This document shows, piece after piece, positions 9,938 to 18,179 of a stretch of DNA of 64,000 bases. Made by a program: the position numbers and the translations under genes. The stretch comes from Elusimicrobiota bacterium (GTDB lineage: Bacteria > Elusimicrobiota > Elusimicrobia > FEN-1173 > JAKLIF01): NCBI GenBank assembly GCA_022709755.1, contig JAKLIF010000008.1, positions 1-64,000 of the forward strand. The letters are read 5' to 3'. Each line of letters opens with the position of its first letter. Positions within the stretch are counted from its first letter, which is position 1. A model generated the notes under the pieces. That model made no database searches. It had not been told where the DNA came from and saw only the letters and a program-made list of their open reading frames with translations.

Positions 9938-10109
9938 CTGTCATTCCCACATGTGTTTAGTGGGAATCTAGACCGAGAGTCGTGGGAAAATATGTAAGAC
10001 AACGGTCTGTGTGAAGAGCGAACAGATGTTTGTAGGGCTGGATCCCCAACCCTCGGCCACAGATTCCGAGGGCCACAGAATACGAGGTGGAGACATTTGG
10101 GGATGACAG
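9938..10109. mobile_element. Small MITE/REP-like palindromic element
   Basis: The 172-base stretch begins CTGTCATTCCC and ends GGGGATGACAG, inverted termini that match at 10 of 11 positions. Inside are three perfect palindromic pairs: ATTCCCAC/GTGGGAAT (9943-9967), ATCCCCAA/TTGGGGAT (10042-10104) and CCCTCGG/CCGAGGG (10050-10072), plus a direct repeat GGCCACAGA at 10055 and 10071. It codes for nothing recognisable. The GTCATTCCC...GGGAATC pattern is typical of dispersed REP-type repeats. It interrupts the leader repeats upstream of the next gene. Confidence 0.5.
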
Positions 10110-10149
10110 ATGAAAGAGAAAGTTTAAAAGCGAAAGGTGAATCATTAAA

Positions 10150-11310
10150 ATGAACATGAAAACAAACAAAAATATCGCTTTGGCAGGTCTTCGTTTTTCC
10201 TTTTTACTATTCACCATTTCACTATTTTACTGTTTTACTGCTTCTCCTGCTCGGGCGGCGATCGTGATCAACGAGGTGGCGTTCGATGAACCGTCAGGAA
10301 GCCCGGACTGGGTCGAGTTATACAATAACGGCAATTCCGCCGTTTCCATTAATGGTTGGACGCTGGACGATGTGGATGCGGCGACTCCCGTCACGATCAA
10401 TCTGTCGGCCGCGGTTCCGGCGGGAGGGTATGTCGTGATCTTCATCGATGTCGCGGGCTCTGATGAAACGGATTTTTCTGATAATGTCGTAACTCTATAT
10501 TCCGGAACGACGACGACGGTGGGTTTGGCAGCCAGTGAGGACGAGGTCGCTCTCTACAACAGCGCCACGCAGAGCAGTGCGACCATCGTGGATTTCACGG
10601 CTTATGTGGGGGATGGGCAGGCCTATGGGGGTATTGCGGATCAGAACGACGCCATCCTGGCGGGGATCTGGTCCAGCGGGACCTACGTCAGCATCACGGA
10701 TACGGGGTCCGGTTATTCGATCGGCCGGGTCAATAACGGAGTCGATACGAACGCCGCCTCTGACTGGGTGAAATTCGCCGGTCCTACTCAGGGGACTTCG
10801 AACGGAGGGGGCACGGTCGGCGGCGGGACCGGGGCCTCGAACGAGAATTGCTCGAACGGTCTCGACGATGACGCCGATGGTCTGATCGACTGCGCGGACG
10901 GAGATTGCCTGAACAGTTCTGAATGTCTGGGGGGCGTCACCGCTTCCACCATCACGGCCAAGAACTTGGAAGTGGATCCCACACGGAACCCGTTCTCGCC
11001 TTACGACACGAACCTGTCCTATCAGAACGTGCCGATCATGTTCCACGTCACATCGGCTTCCGTGGTGAAGACCATCCGGGTCAGCAACATCCGGGGGGAG
11101 ATCGTGCGGGTGCTGGTGGATAACGATACGGGGCCGACCGGAACCAGTCTGGCGGGTCTCATCGACGGGTCCGTCCTCTGGGACGGACGAGACGACGAGG
11201 GGAACATCGTTCCCGTGGGGATCTATATCGTTTTCATGGAGGCGGTGGACAGCGTGACCGGAGAACGCGTGACCGGTAAGGACACCGTGGCGGTCGGGCG
11301 GGAGTTTTAG
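10150..11310 (+). CDS. Secreted LTD protein with FlgD-like C-terminal domain
   Basis: The protein has 386 residues. Its signal peptide LFTISLFYCFTASPARA is encoded by the antisense of the leader repeats. An LTD follows (about residues 37-215: VINEVAFDEPSGSPDWVELY). Next is a Gly-rich linker and a short acidic Ca-binding-like segment (NGLDDDADGLIDCADGDC, about 238-255) with paired cysteines, as in MopE-type repeats. The last 110 residues form a FlgD-like Ig domain (NPFSPYDTN, then WDGRDDEGNIVPVGIYIV), a fold shared with C-terminal sorting domains. The protein is probably surface-displayed or secreted. The next gene encodes a PorV-like barrel, as with the other two LTD genes in this locus. Confidence 0.8.
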   Translation: MNMKTNKNIALAGLRFSFLLFTISLFYCFTASPARAAIVINEVAFDEPSGSPDWVELYNNGNSAVSINGWTLDDVDAATPVTINLSAAVPAGGYVVIFIDVAGSDETDFSDNVVTLYSGTTTTVGLAASEDEVALYNSATQSSATIVDFTAYVGDGQAYGGIADQNDAILAGIWSSGTYVSITDTGSGYSIGRVNNGVDTNAASDWVKFAGPTQGTSNGGGTVGGGTGASNENCSNGLDDDADGLIDCADGDCLNSSECLGGVTASTITAKNLEVDPTRNPFSPYDTNLSYQNVPIMFHVTSASVVKTIRVSNIRGEIVRVLVDNDTGPTGTSLAGLIDGSVLWDGRDDEGNIVPVGIYIVFMEAVDSVTGERVTGKDTVAVGREF

Positions 11311-11470
11311 TGGTGGATTGGTGGAATAGTGAAATAGTAAAAACAAAAGAGTGAAATGGAAAAACGGGATAGTAGAAGACAGAAAAGTGAAGTGGTAAAT
11401 GCAGAAAAATAAAATGGTGAATCGGCGTAAAAAAGCAAGGATATCGATGGTAAACCCGAAAAAGGTGAAT
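11311..11470 (+). repeat. Low-complexity leader repeat block R3
   Basis: Degenerate units run from the stop of the previous gene to the ribosome site of the next: GGTGGAATAGTGAAATAGTA, AGTGAAATGG, AGTGAAGTGGTAAATG and AATGGTGAATCGG. The antisense counterpart lies inside the next gene, at about 11890-11930. Confidence 0.65.
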
Positions 11471-11475
11471 ATGAA

Positions 11476-13143
11476 ATGATAACTGATTTTAAGGATTTGA
11501 ATGTATGGAAGAAATCGAATGATTTGGCTCATTCGATTTATGATTTGGTGGATACATTTCCGAAAAGATATCTCTTTGGTTTGTCTACCCAACTGGATCG
11601 AGCTGTTTTGTCTGTTCCTACAAATATTGCCGAAGGGAGTGCTTCTTCTCACTCTGCCGAGAGGATACAATTTATGAACATTGCTCGACGTTCTTTAAGG
11701 GAAGTTCAATCATTGCTGTTGTTCGCAAAAGACCGAGGGATCGTTCCGATAGAAAAATACGCAAAACTTGATGCAGATATCGAGTCTGTCGGGCGCATGC
11801 TGAGTGCGTTGATGAATGCTCTGCGCCGGGCAAGGGTGCCCGAGCGGTCTGGAAAAATTGGTGTCTTAGCTTTTTTCTGTGTCTGCGTGCTTTTACCATT
11901 CCACCATTCCACCATTTCACCACTTCACGCTTCTTTCGAGGAAAAACCCTACTCCGCGCGCGCCTCGGGGATGGGGGAGGCCATGACCGCCGTCATCGGC
12001 GACGCGAATAGTCTCTATTACAATCCCGCGGGATTGAGGTTCTCCAAACATTCGGAACTGTTGACCAGCTATTCCCAGATCATGGCCATGTCCGACCTGA
12101 CTTACAGCGTGGCCGCGTTCTCGTTCCCGACGAGACGGTTCGGCGGATGGGGATTCTCTTATAGTCAATTCGGGCCGGCTTTTTATCAGGAAACGGAGAT
12201 CGCCGTCACCAACAGCGTGTTCCTCTCGCCTCAGGCCTCTTTCGGATACACCCTCAAACAGTCCAGTCTGAAACTCAAACGCTATGGATCCGGATCGGCG
12301 ATGGGGATCGATCTGGGTGTGGCCGGTCAGGTCCATCCGATGGTTCACGTGGGCGTGTCCGTGAGGAACGCCAATCAACCCAATCTGGGAAGCATCCCGG
12401 AAAGTCCGTCGCAGGACCTGCGGGCCGGCCTGGTGTTCCGTCCCGTCGCCGGGTACGTGACGGCGCTGGATACGGTGAAACCCGTGAACGGCGAGTTGTC
12501 TTATCGGGCGGGGCAGGAAGTCCAGCTGTCGAGACTCCTCTCGCTCCGTTTCGGCGTACAGACTTCTCCAAACCGGTATTCCGCGGGTTTGGGTTTCAGA
12601 TTCAAGGGCGGCCGGTTCGATTACGCGTTCATCAGCCATCCCTATCTGGAATCGCAGAACCAGATGACCTTGTCCTGGTGGTTCGGTTCCCAGGAGGAAG
12701 TCCTCATCGCTCCGACGCCCGTCAAAAAGACGCGCGGCAAGAAAGGTTCGTCGAAAAAGAAGAAATCCAGCACGGAGGCCCCGACGGAGATCGTGGACCT
12801 GAACACGGCCTCGATCGAAGAGCTGACGACTCTGCCCGGTATGGGCCGGGTGACGGCTCAGAAGATCATCGATTTCCGCGAGGAGAACGGTTCCTTTAGG
12901 ACGATCGAGGAACTGTTGAACGTCCCCCGGTTCCAGCGGCGCATGTTCCTTCGCATCCGGAACTACATCACCGTTTCCGGCGGTGCGCCGTCGGCTCCTC
13001 CTTCGCCGCCGGTCCGTCCCGCAGCCGTCACGCCTCCCCCGGAGGAGCCCGCCCCGATGATCGAGGAGGAATCGGCGCCGGCTGAAGAGCCGGTGAAGAC
13101 CAAGAGGCCGTCTTCCGGAGTGGTCCCTGCGTCGGCCGAATAA
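11476..13143 (+). CDS. Four-helix-bundle (IVP) / PorV-like barrel / ComEA HHH fusion
   Basis: The reading frame has 555 residues and three unlike parts. Residues 1-120 match the four-helix-bundle family also found in 23S rRNA intervening sequences (FKDLNVWKKS, QLDRAVLSVPTNIAEGS). Next is a signal-peptide-like segment (about 127-154, VLAFFCVCVLLPFHHSTIS), then a PorV-like barrel (SGMGEAMTAVIGDANSLYYN). A Lys-rich linker leads to a ComEA-type helix-hairpin-helix domain (about 438-500, VDLNTASIEELTTLPGMG) and a Pro/Glu tail. The first part is visibly AT-richer than the rest. The barrel may really start at an internal ATG near residue 108 (MLSALMNALRRARVPERSGK), which would give a normal signal peptide. 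AAAGGTGA precedes ATG 11476. Confidence 0.7.
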   Translation: MITDFKDLNVWKKSNDLAHSIYDLVDTFPKRYLFGLSTQLDRAVLSVPTNIAEGSASSHSAERIQFMNIARRSLREVQSLLLFAKDRGIVPIEKYAKLDADIESVGRMLSALMNALRRARVPERSGKIGVLAFFCVCVLLPFHHSTISPLHASFEEKPYSARASGMGEAMTAVIGDANSLYYNPAGLRFSKHSELLTSYSQIMAMSDLTYSVAAFSFPTRRFGGWGFSYSQFGPAFYQETEIAVTNSVFLSPQASFGYTLKQSSLKLKRYGSGSAMGIDLGVAGQVHPMVHVGVSVRNANQPNLGSIPESPSQDLRAGLVFRPVAGYVTALDTVKPVNGELSYRAGQEVQLSRLLSLRFGVQTSPNRYSAGLGFRFKGGRFDYAFISHPYLESQNQMTLSWWFGSQEEVLIAPTPVKKTRGKKGSSKKKKSSTEAPTEIVDLNTASIEELTTLPGMGRVTAQKIIDFREENGSFRTIEELLNVPRFQRRMFLRIRNYITVSGGAPSAPPSPPVRPAAVTPPPEEPAPMIEEESAPAEEPVKTKRPSSGVVPASAE

Positions 13144-13161
13144 ACGCCGCTGAACGAGGCT

Positions 13162-15576
13162 ATGGTCCATACGATCTCTTTCCGCATCCGTCAGAGCCGG
13201 CGATGGCTGTTTTTGCTGTTCCTCATACCCTCGCTGGTCCTTGCCGCCGATAAGATCGACATCAATCTCGCGACCATCGACGACCTGAAGACCATCCCGG
13301 GGATGACGGATTCTTTCGCCGAGATGATCCTCTATCAGCGCCAACAGCTCGGATCCTATGCGTCCATGCAGCAGATGCTCTACATCCCGGGGATGACCCC
13401 GGAGGCCGTGGAGGCTTTCAAACAGTATCTGCATGTCCCTTCCGAGACCGCCGTCAAGGAATCCACCGCCGAGGAATACCAGGAGGAGATCGAGAGCGAA
13501 GAGGGATTCTCCATGGACACGCCGGTGAAGGGGGACGAAGACGCCCTCCAGGAATTGGCGGTCAATCCGCTGGACATCAACCTGGCGACCGTCGATGACT
13601 GGTTGGAACTGCCGATGATCGACAAGACGTTGGCTCGTAAGTTGGTGTCGGAACGGCGCGCGCGGAAGAAGTTTAAGAACGTGCAGGAGCTGTTGACGGT
13701 TCCGGGGATGACGCCGGCGATCTTGGCGAAGATCAAGCCGTACATCGCGCGGTCGGCCGTCGGGAAAACCCCCGCGTTTTCCGGAGATCTTCGCCTCCGG
13801 ATGAGGAACGTGAATCCCCGCGGGAGCACCTTCCTCGGCTCTTCTCCCGAATTCCAAAACAACACCTACCTCTATAACCGCGTCCGCATGAAGTTCGGGC
13901 AGCAGTCACAGGCGGGCTGGCTGACCAAACGGGCCAGCGTCGGCGCTTCCGCCACGCCGGAACATGTCCAGCGCGTCTGGGCTTTCAAATATTCCATCCA
14001 GGAGACGGACGTCGCGGGTCTGGATAAGGTGATCGTCGGGAACTACACCTTGTGTCACGGGCAGGGACTCATCTTCTACGACGGGCTCGGCGAATATGTG
14101 CGTCCGGCCAAGGTGAAAGGCCGCGGGGCTAAACAGGATTTCACCAGCGGATCGAACGATTACCTCAAAGGGGCCGTCGTGGACAGCCGGCTGGGGCCGT
14201 TCGACACCCAGTTCTTCATCTCCCAGAAGGAATTGGATATGCCGGTCAATAAGGCGGATGGGACCATCAGCATGGACCTCTACACTCTCCGCGACATCAT
14301 GGGCGACGTGCAGGACGCCGACGGGCTGGTGAACAACGATACCGTGAGCGAACGGTTGTACGGCGGGAGGATCTCTTATCGTCTCGCCAAGAACACCACC
14401 GTCGGGTTCACGGGTTACGAATCCCATTACAGCCGGGTGATCGATCCGACGGGGACCACCTATGCGGATTCCCATGTCTTCCGGGGGAACAAGAACATCA
14501 TCCAGGGATTCGATTTCGACACCAGTTACCGCAGCTTGAACCTGTTCGGAGAGATGGCCGAGTCCCATTCGAGTGGCCCCAACGTCAAGGATCAGTCCGG
14601 CAAGGCGTGGACGATGACCCCGATGTTCCGCCTGACGCCGTTCATGCTCTGGATCAGTCTCTTCGATTACGACGCGGAATTCTTCACCCGTCACGGGAAG
14701 GGCGTCTCCTATGCCATCGTGGGGTCGCCGGAACAACTGACGGACAACCAGAAAGGCTCCGTGGTCGGGTTCGAATACACCGGGAGCAAATACAAGAACC
14801 GGACCAACTATTACATGGCCACGTTCCCCCGGGCGTTGGGGTCGGAGGGAAGCTCAAAACCGCTCCAGGAGTCCCAGGGTCGCCAGATCTACTTCGAGAA
14901 CTTCTATTCGGTGACGAAACCGTTTGAACTCTATTTCCGTTATCAGCGGTCTGAGCAGGATGCGAACCTTCCCGTTTATTCCAACGGGATCAATACCGGC
15001 ATCCGCCGGCAGGCGTTGGAAGACGTCCAGAAATACCGTTATCAGGTCACGTGGCGTCCCTCTCAGACGGTGAGGTATCGGGCGCGCTATGAGACGCGTT
15101 TCGAGGATTATCCGGGCACCAACGAACGCCAGACCGGACACCTGCTCATGGGGGACGTGCTCGTGAAACCCACCAGGACCCTCTCCATCAACGGGCGCAT
15201 GTATTTCTTCCATTCCAACGGCGCCACCGTGACTTCCGGTGTGGAGGAGATCTGGAACAAGGTGGTGTACTACCGGCTGGCCGGAGCCATGAACACGCTC
15301 ACCGGGACGCCGGGGAACCGTTTTTATCTGATCGTCAAGCAGGCCGTCGACAAGGACATCGATGTTTGGTTCAAGTTCGACGTGAACAGGAAGCCGAGAG
15401 ATCTCAGCACGATCCAGTCCAGCGTGTCGAACCAGCAGGACAAGGCCATGAGCGCCGCGAAATACGGGTTCCACGCGCAGTTGGATTACCGTTGGGGCGG
15501 TTCGGTGAGGAAATCAAAAGCGCCGCCGACGCAGACGGCTTCGGCCAAGACGGATTGGGCGGCGGAGCAGGAATAG
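13162..15576 (+). CDS. Outer-membrane barrel with two ComEA-type HHH domains
   Basis: The protein has 804 residues and a conventional signal peptide (WLFLLFLIPSLVLA). Two helix-hairpin-helix domains of the ComEA type follow, at about 30-91 (IDINLATIDDLKTIPGM) and 136-196 (LDINLATVDDWLELPMIDK). An acidic linker separates them. From about residue 210 to the end the sequence alternates as expected for a large beta-barrel, with many aromatic strand ends. HHH domains of this type bind double-stranded DNA in the competence protein ComEA. Fused to a barrel they could hold DNA, or simply be structural, at the outer membrane. The gene sits 18 bases after another HHH-barrel gene and 3 bases before a FadL-like one, so the three are likely co-transcribed. 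No leader repeats are present here. Confidence 0.75.
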   Translation: MVHTISFRIRQSRRWLFLLFLIPSLVLAADKIDINLATIDDLKTIPGMTDSFAEMILYQRQQLGSYASMQQMLYIPGMTPEAVEAFKQYLHVPSETAVKESTAEEYQEEIESEEGFSMDTPVKGDEDALQELAVNPLDINLATVDDWLELPMIDKTLARKLVSERRARKKFKNVQELLTVPGMTPAILAKIKPYIARSAVGKTPAFSGDLRLRMRNVNPRGSTFLGSSPEFQNNTYLYNRVRMKFGQQSQAGWLTKRASVGASATPEHVQRVWAFKYSIQETDVAGLDKVIVGNYTLCHGQGLIFYDGLGEYVRPAKVKGRGAKQDFTSGSNDYLKGAVVDSRLGPFDTQFFISQKELDMPVNKADGTISMDLYTLRDIMGDVQDADGLVNNDTVSERLYGGRISYRLAKNTTVGFTGYESHYSRVIDPTGTTYADSHVFRGNKNIIQGFDFDTSYRSLNLFGEMAESHSSGPNVKDQSGKAWTMTPMFRLTPFMLWISLFDYDAEFFTRHGKGVSYAIVGSPEQLTDNQKGSVVGFEYTGSKYKNRTNYYMATFPRALGSEGSSKPLQESQGRQIYFENFYSVTKPFELYFRYQRSEQDANLPVYSNGINTGIRRQALEDVQKYRYQVTWRPSQTVRYRARYETRFEDYPGTNERQTGHLLMGDVLVKPTRTLSINGRMYFFHSNGATVTSGVEEIWNKVVYYRLAGAMNTLTGTPGNRFYLIVKQAVDKDIDVWFKFDVNRKPRDLSTIQSSVSNQQDKAMSAAKYGFHAQLDYRWGGSVRKSKAPPTQTASAKTDWAAEQE

Positions 15577-15579
15577 ACC

Positions 15580-16884
15580 ATGAATACGAAAGAGGGGTGG
15601 TTCAGGATGAAGACGAATCAATGGAGGGCGGCCGGACTTTTTTTCGTCCTGGCTTTCCCGGTCGCGGTGGAAGCGGAGACCTACCTGGGAGTGCGTGAGT
15701 TGGGGGACCCCGTCGTCGGCGTGGGAGCCCGGAGTCTGTCCATGGGAGGCACGGGAGTGGCGCGAGGAGGCCGGGCGTGCACCCTGGCTATCAATCCCGC
15801 CGTGATGAACGATTTCGACCGGTCCCGGCTCTCGATGAGCGCGGGCCCGGTCTTTATGACGGAAAAAGCCGCCGAGACCGCCAGCACCACGCGGTTCCGG
15901 AACAGCAACTACCTGGAGATCAACGAGTTGGGCGCGGCGTTCCCGTTGGGGGAAAGCCGGTTCCGTTTCGGATTGGCCCTGACGCCCATCACGGATTTCC
16001 ATTACAAGATGACGTCGTCCATCTACGCGGCGTCGGGCGCGCCAACCAAGACCACGGAGTTGAAGGATTCGGGAGTGGTGTGGGCCTTGTCGCCGGCCAT
16101 CTCGTTCGGGTTCGGGGATAATTTTTCCCTCGGGCTCTCCTATAATTATTGGACGGGCAGCGAGGACGCCTCGGTGAACCTGAAGAGCGTCTCGTCGGGC
16201 GTCCTGTGGGACATCAGCGAGTCGGCCACCTACGGAGGGAGCGCCCTCCGCCTGGGCTTCCGCCTGAAGGCTTCCGAGCGTTTCCAGTGGGGCGGTTATT
16301 ATCAGCCGTCGTCCAAGATGACGCGGAATTACAGTTTCACCAATTCCACCGCCACCGCGATGAACAAAAGTTCCCAGGACACGTTCGACTTCCCGTCCTC
16401 CGTCGGGATCGGGTTCTCCTGTTATGTGCCCAGCGAGCACAACACCGAGTTCAGCATGGAGATCCATCAATCCAAATGGAGCCAGGTCAAGGTCAACGGG
16501 GCGCCGGTGAACACGGTCTCCGCCATCAAGCCGATATTTCAGGAAGTGGCCAACCAATCCCCGAACCTGCTGGGATACGGGAACGCCACTCCTCGGAACT
16601 ACCGTGATGTGACGGAAGTGCGGGCCGGGATCGAGCATGAGCTGGCTCCCCAGATGTTCCTCCGCTACGGGTTCCATTACCTGCCGTGTTACAGCGATCA
16701 GACCATCGAGGCGACCTATTTCACCGTCGGGTTCGGAACGCAGATATCGGAGAAAGTGGGTTGGGACCTCGCGGGAGAGTTCGGCAAACGGGACTACACG
16801 GGCGACAACCTCTATTACTCGGCCACCAAGAGGGTGGACGAGAGCCACCGGAAGATATTGCTGTCGGGTTTCGTGAAGTGGTGA
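15580..16884 (+). CDS. FadL/OMPP1-like outer-membrane transporter
   Basis: The protein has 434 residues from ATG 15580. ATG 15607 is an alternative start with a tidier signal peptide (GLFFVLAFPVAVEA). After cleavage comes a PorV/FadL-type beginning (VGARSLSMGGTGVARGG, then TLAINPAVMNDF) and a full-length barrel pattern ending LSGFVKW with an aromatic last residue, as expected for BAM-folded proteins. FadL-family barrels move hydrophobic substrates across the outer membrane. The precise substrate cannot be read from sequence. It closes the short three-gene run 11476-16884 and is followed by the longest leader-repeat block. Confidence 0.75.
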   Translation: MNTKEGWFRMKTNQWRAAGLFFVLAFPVAVEAETYLGVRELGDPVVGVGARSLSMGGTGVARGGRACTLAINPAVMNDFDRSRLSMSAGPVFMTEKAAETASTTRFRNSNYLEINELGAAFPLGESRFRFGLALTPITDFHYKMTSSIYAASGAPTKTTELKDSGVVWALSPAISFGFGDNFSLGLSYNYWTGSEDASVNLKSVSSGVLWDISESATYGGSALRLGFRLKASERFQWGGYYQPSSKMTRNYSFTNSTATAMNKSSQDTFDFPSSVGIGFSCYVPSEHNTEFSMEIHQSKWSQVKVNGAPVNTVSAIKPIFQEVANQSPNLLGYGNATPRNYRDVTEVRAGIEHELAPQMFLRYGFHYLPCYSDQTIEATYFTVGFGTQISEKVGWDLAGEFGKRDYTGDNLYYSATKRVDESHRKILLSGFVKW

Positions 16885-17085
16885 GATGGTGAAGATAAAA
16901 AAGTGAAATGGTAGAAACAAAAGAGTGGAATGGCGAATGGTAAAAGAATAATAGTGAAATGGTAGAAGCAAAAGAGTGGAATGGTGAATGGTAAAAGAAT
17001 AATAGTGAAATGGTCGAAGCAAGAGAGCGGAATAGTGAATGGTAAAAGCATTATAGTGAAATGGTGAGGAATAATTGGATAAGGG
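16885..17085 (+). repeat. Leader repeat block R4: 51-bp tandem repeat, about 4 copies
   Basis: The unit starts ATAGTGAAATGGTAGAAGCA and recurs at 16900, 16951, 17002 and 17053, exactly 51 bases apart, with few differences in the middle copies. Fifty-one is a multiple of three. The complementary strand is open and reads as a hydrophobic 17-residue repeat, LLPFTIPLFCFYHFTII, in the same frame as the signal peptide LFTISLFHHFT of the next gene. It is non-coding on the + strand. Confidence 0.85.
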
Positions 17086-17097
17086 TGAAATAACGGA

Positions 17098-18069
17098 ATG
17101 AAAACAAAAATGAATTCAAAGAGTTATGACTGGTCCAAAGAGCTCCGTGGGGTTCTTGGGAATCGCTTTGCTATTTCACCATTCCACTGTTTTTCCATCG
17201 CGCGATTGGCTGTTTTCCTATTCACTATTTCACTGTTCCACCATTTCACTGCTTCTCCGGTATATGCGGACGTGGTCATCAATGAGATCTTCTATGATCC
17301 CGACGGGTCGGACGCGGGATGCGAATGGGTGGAGCTGTATAACAACGGCGCCTCCGCCGTCAATCTGTCCGGCTGGTTCCTCCAGGCGGACGTAAACGGC
17401 GTTTGGACCACCACTACGTCGGCGGTCTCCGCGGTGCTGACGGGATCCATCGCTTCGCGGGGATATTACCTGGTGGCGGATTCCACTTACGCCACTTCTG
17501 CCGTCGAGGACCAGGTGCTCGTCACGGGGACGATGGGGATGTCCAATGCGTCGAGTAAGTCGGAGGGGGTCCGGTTGGTGAACGCGGCGTTGGTGGAGAT
17601 GGACCGGTTGGTCTACGGCACTCCGGACGCCGACGGGATCGGTGCGGAGGGGGGCAGCGGGAACGAGGCGGGAAAGGTGGCCTCGGACAGCAGTCTGGCC
17701 CGCCGGGTGGACGGCGAGGACACGAACGTGAACAGGATCGATTTCATGGAGGACACGACGCCCACTCCCGGAACGGGGAACGATCCCGCCGGTTTCGTGC
17801 GGGCCGATGTGGAGAAGACCATCAGCTATCCCAACCCGTTCGCACCGGCACGGCACGGCACCGTCAAGATCAGCACCCCTCAATTCCTAGCCACCACTCT
17901 GACGGCGATCCGGATCTACAACATGGCCGGAGAACTCGTGCGCACTCTTCAGGAACCTCAATGGGACGGGAAGAACGACGACGGCGATCCCGTGTCGACC
18001 GGACTCTATTTCTATGTGATCGAGACCGGGCTCGGGAAGGCCCGGGGGAAAATAACAGTGGTCAGATAG
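17098..18069 (+). CDS. Secreted LTD protein with FlgD-like C-terminal domain
   Basis: The protein has 323 residues. The N-terminus is long: a basic stretch, then ISPFHC, then the signal peptide LFTISLFHHFTASPVYA (to about residue 57), encoded by the antisense of the leader repeats. An LTD occupies about 58-220 (VINEIFYDPDGSDAGCEWVE). The C-terminal 80 residues are a FlgD/sorting-type Ig domain (SYPNPFAPARHG, IYNMAGELVRTL, then WDGKNDDGDPVSTGLYFYVI). The first 35 codons and the leader are homologous to those of the next gene, although the mature proteins are unrelated. It is probably exported to the surface, with the PorV-like product of the next gene as possible partner. Confidence 0.8.
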   Translation: MKTKMNSKSYDWSKELRGVLGNRFAISPFHCFSIARLAVFLFTISLFHHFTASPVYADVVINEIFYDPDGSDAGCEWVELYNNGASAVNLSGWFLQADVNGVWTTTTSAVSAVLTGSIASRGYYLVADSTYATSAVEDQVLVTGTMGMSNASSKSEGVRLVNAALVEMDRLVYGTPDADGIGAEGGSGNEAGKVASDSSLARRVDGEDTNVNRIDFMEDTTPTPGTGNDPAGFVRADVEKTISYPNPFAPARHGTVKISTPQFLATTLTAIRIYNMAGELVRTLQEPQWDGKNDDGDPVSTGLYFYVIETGLGKARGKITVVR

Positions 18070-18179
18070 TGGGATGGTGAATGGGAAGGGCAGAATAATC
18101 AAATAGTGGAGTGGTGTAAAAGTTGAATGGTAAAAGCAAAAGCGTGGAATGGTGAATGGTATAAGGGTGAAATAACGGA
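18070..18179 (+). repeat. Low-complexity leader repeat block R5
   Basis: Units such as GTGGAATGGTGAATGGTATA end in ATAAGGGTGAAATAACGG immediately before the ATG. That same 18-base string ends block R4 before 17098, so the two leaders are copies of each other. Confidence 0.7.

Noticed and set aside
9957-10217. Minus-strand 86-residue open frame
   Set aside because: It runs across the palindromic element and the signal-peptide antisense. Composition and content are those of repeats, not of a protein.
11476-11850. IVP-type domain taken as a sign of a 23S rRNA intervening sequence
   Set aside because: No rRNA sequence flanks it. It stands between protein-coding genes and is fused to one.
16815-17051. 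Minus-strand open frame with repeated hydrophobic 17-mers
   Set aside because: It is the antisense of the leader tandem repeat, has no ribosome site and overlaps the end of the FadL-like gene. It is kept only as evidence about the origin of the repeat.
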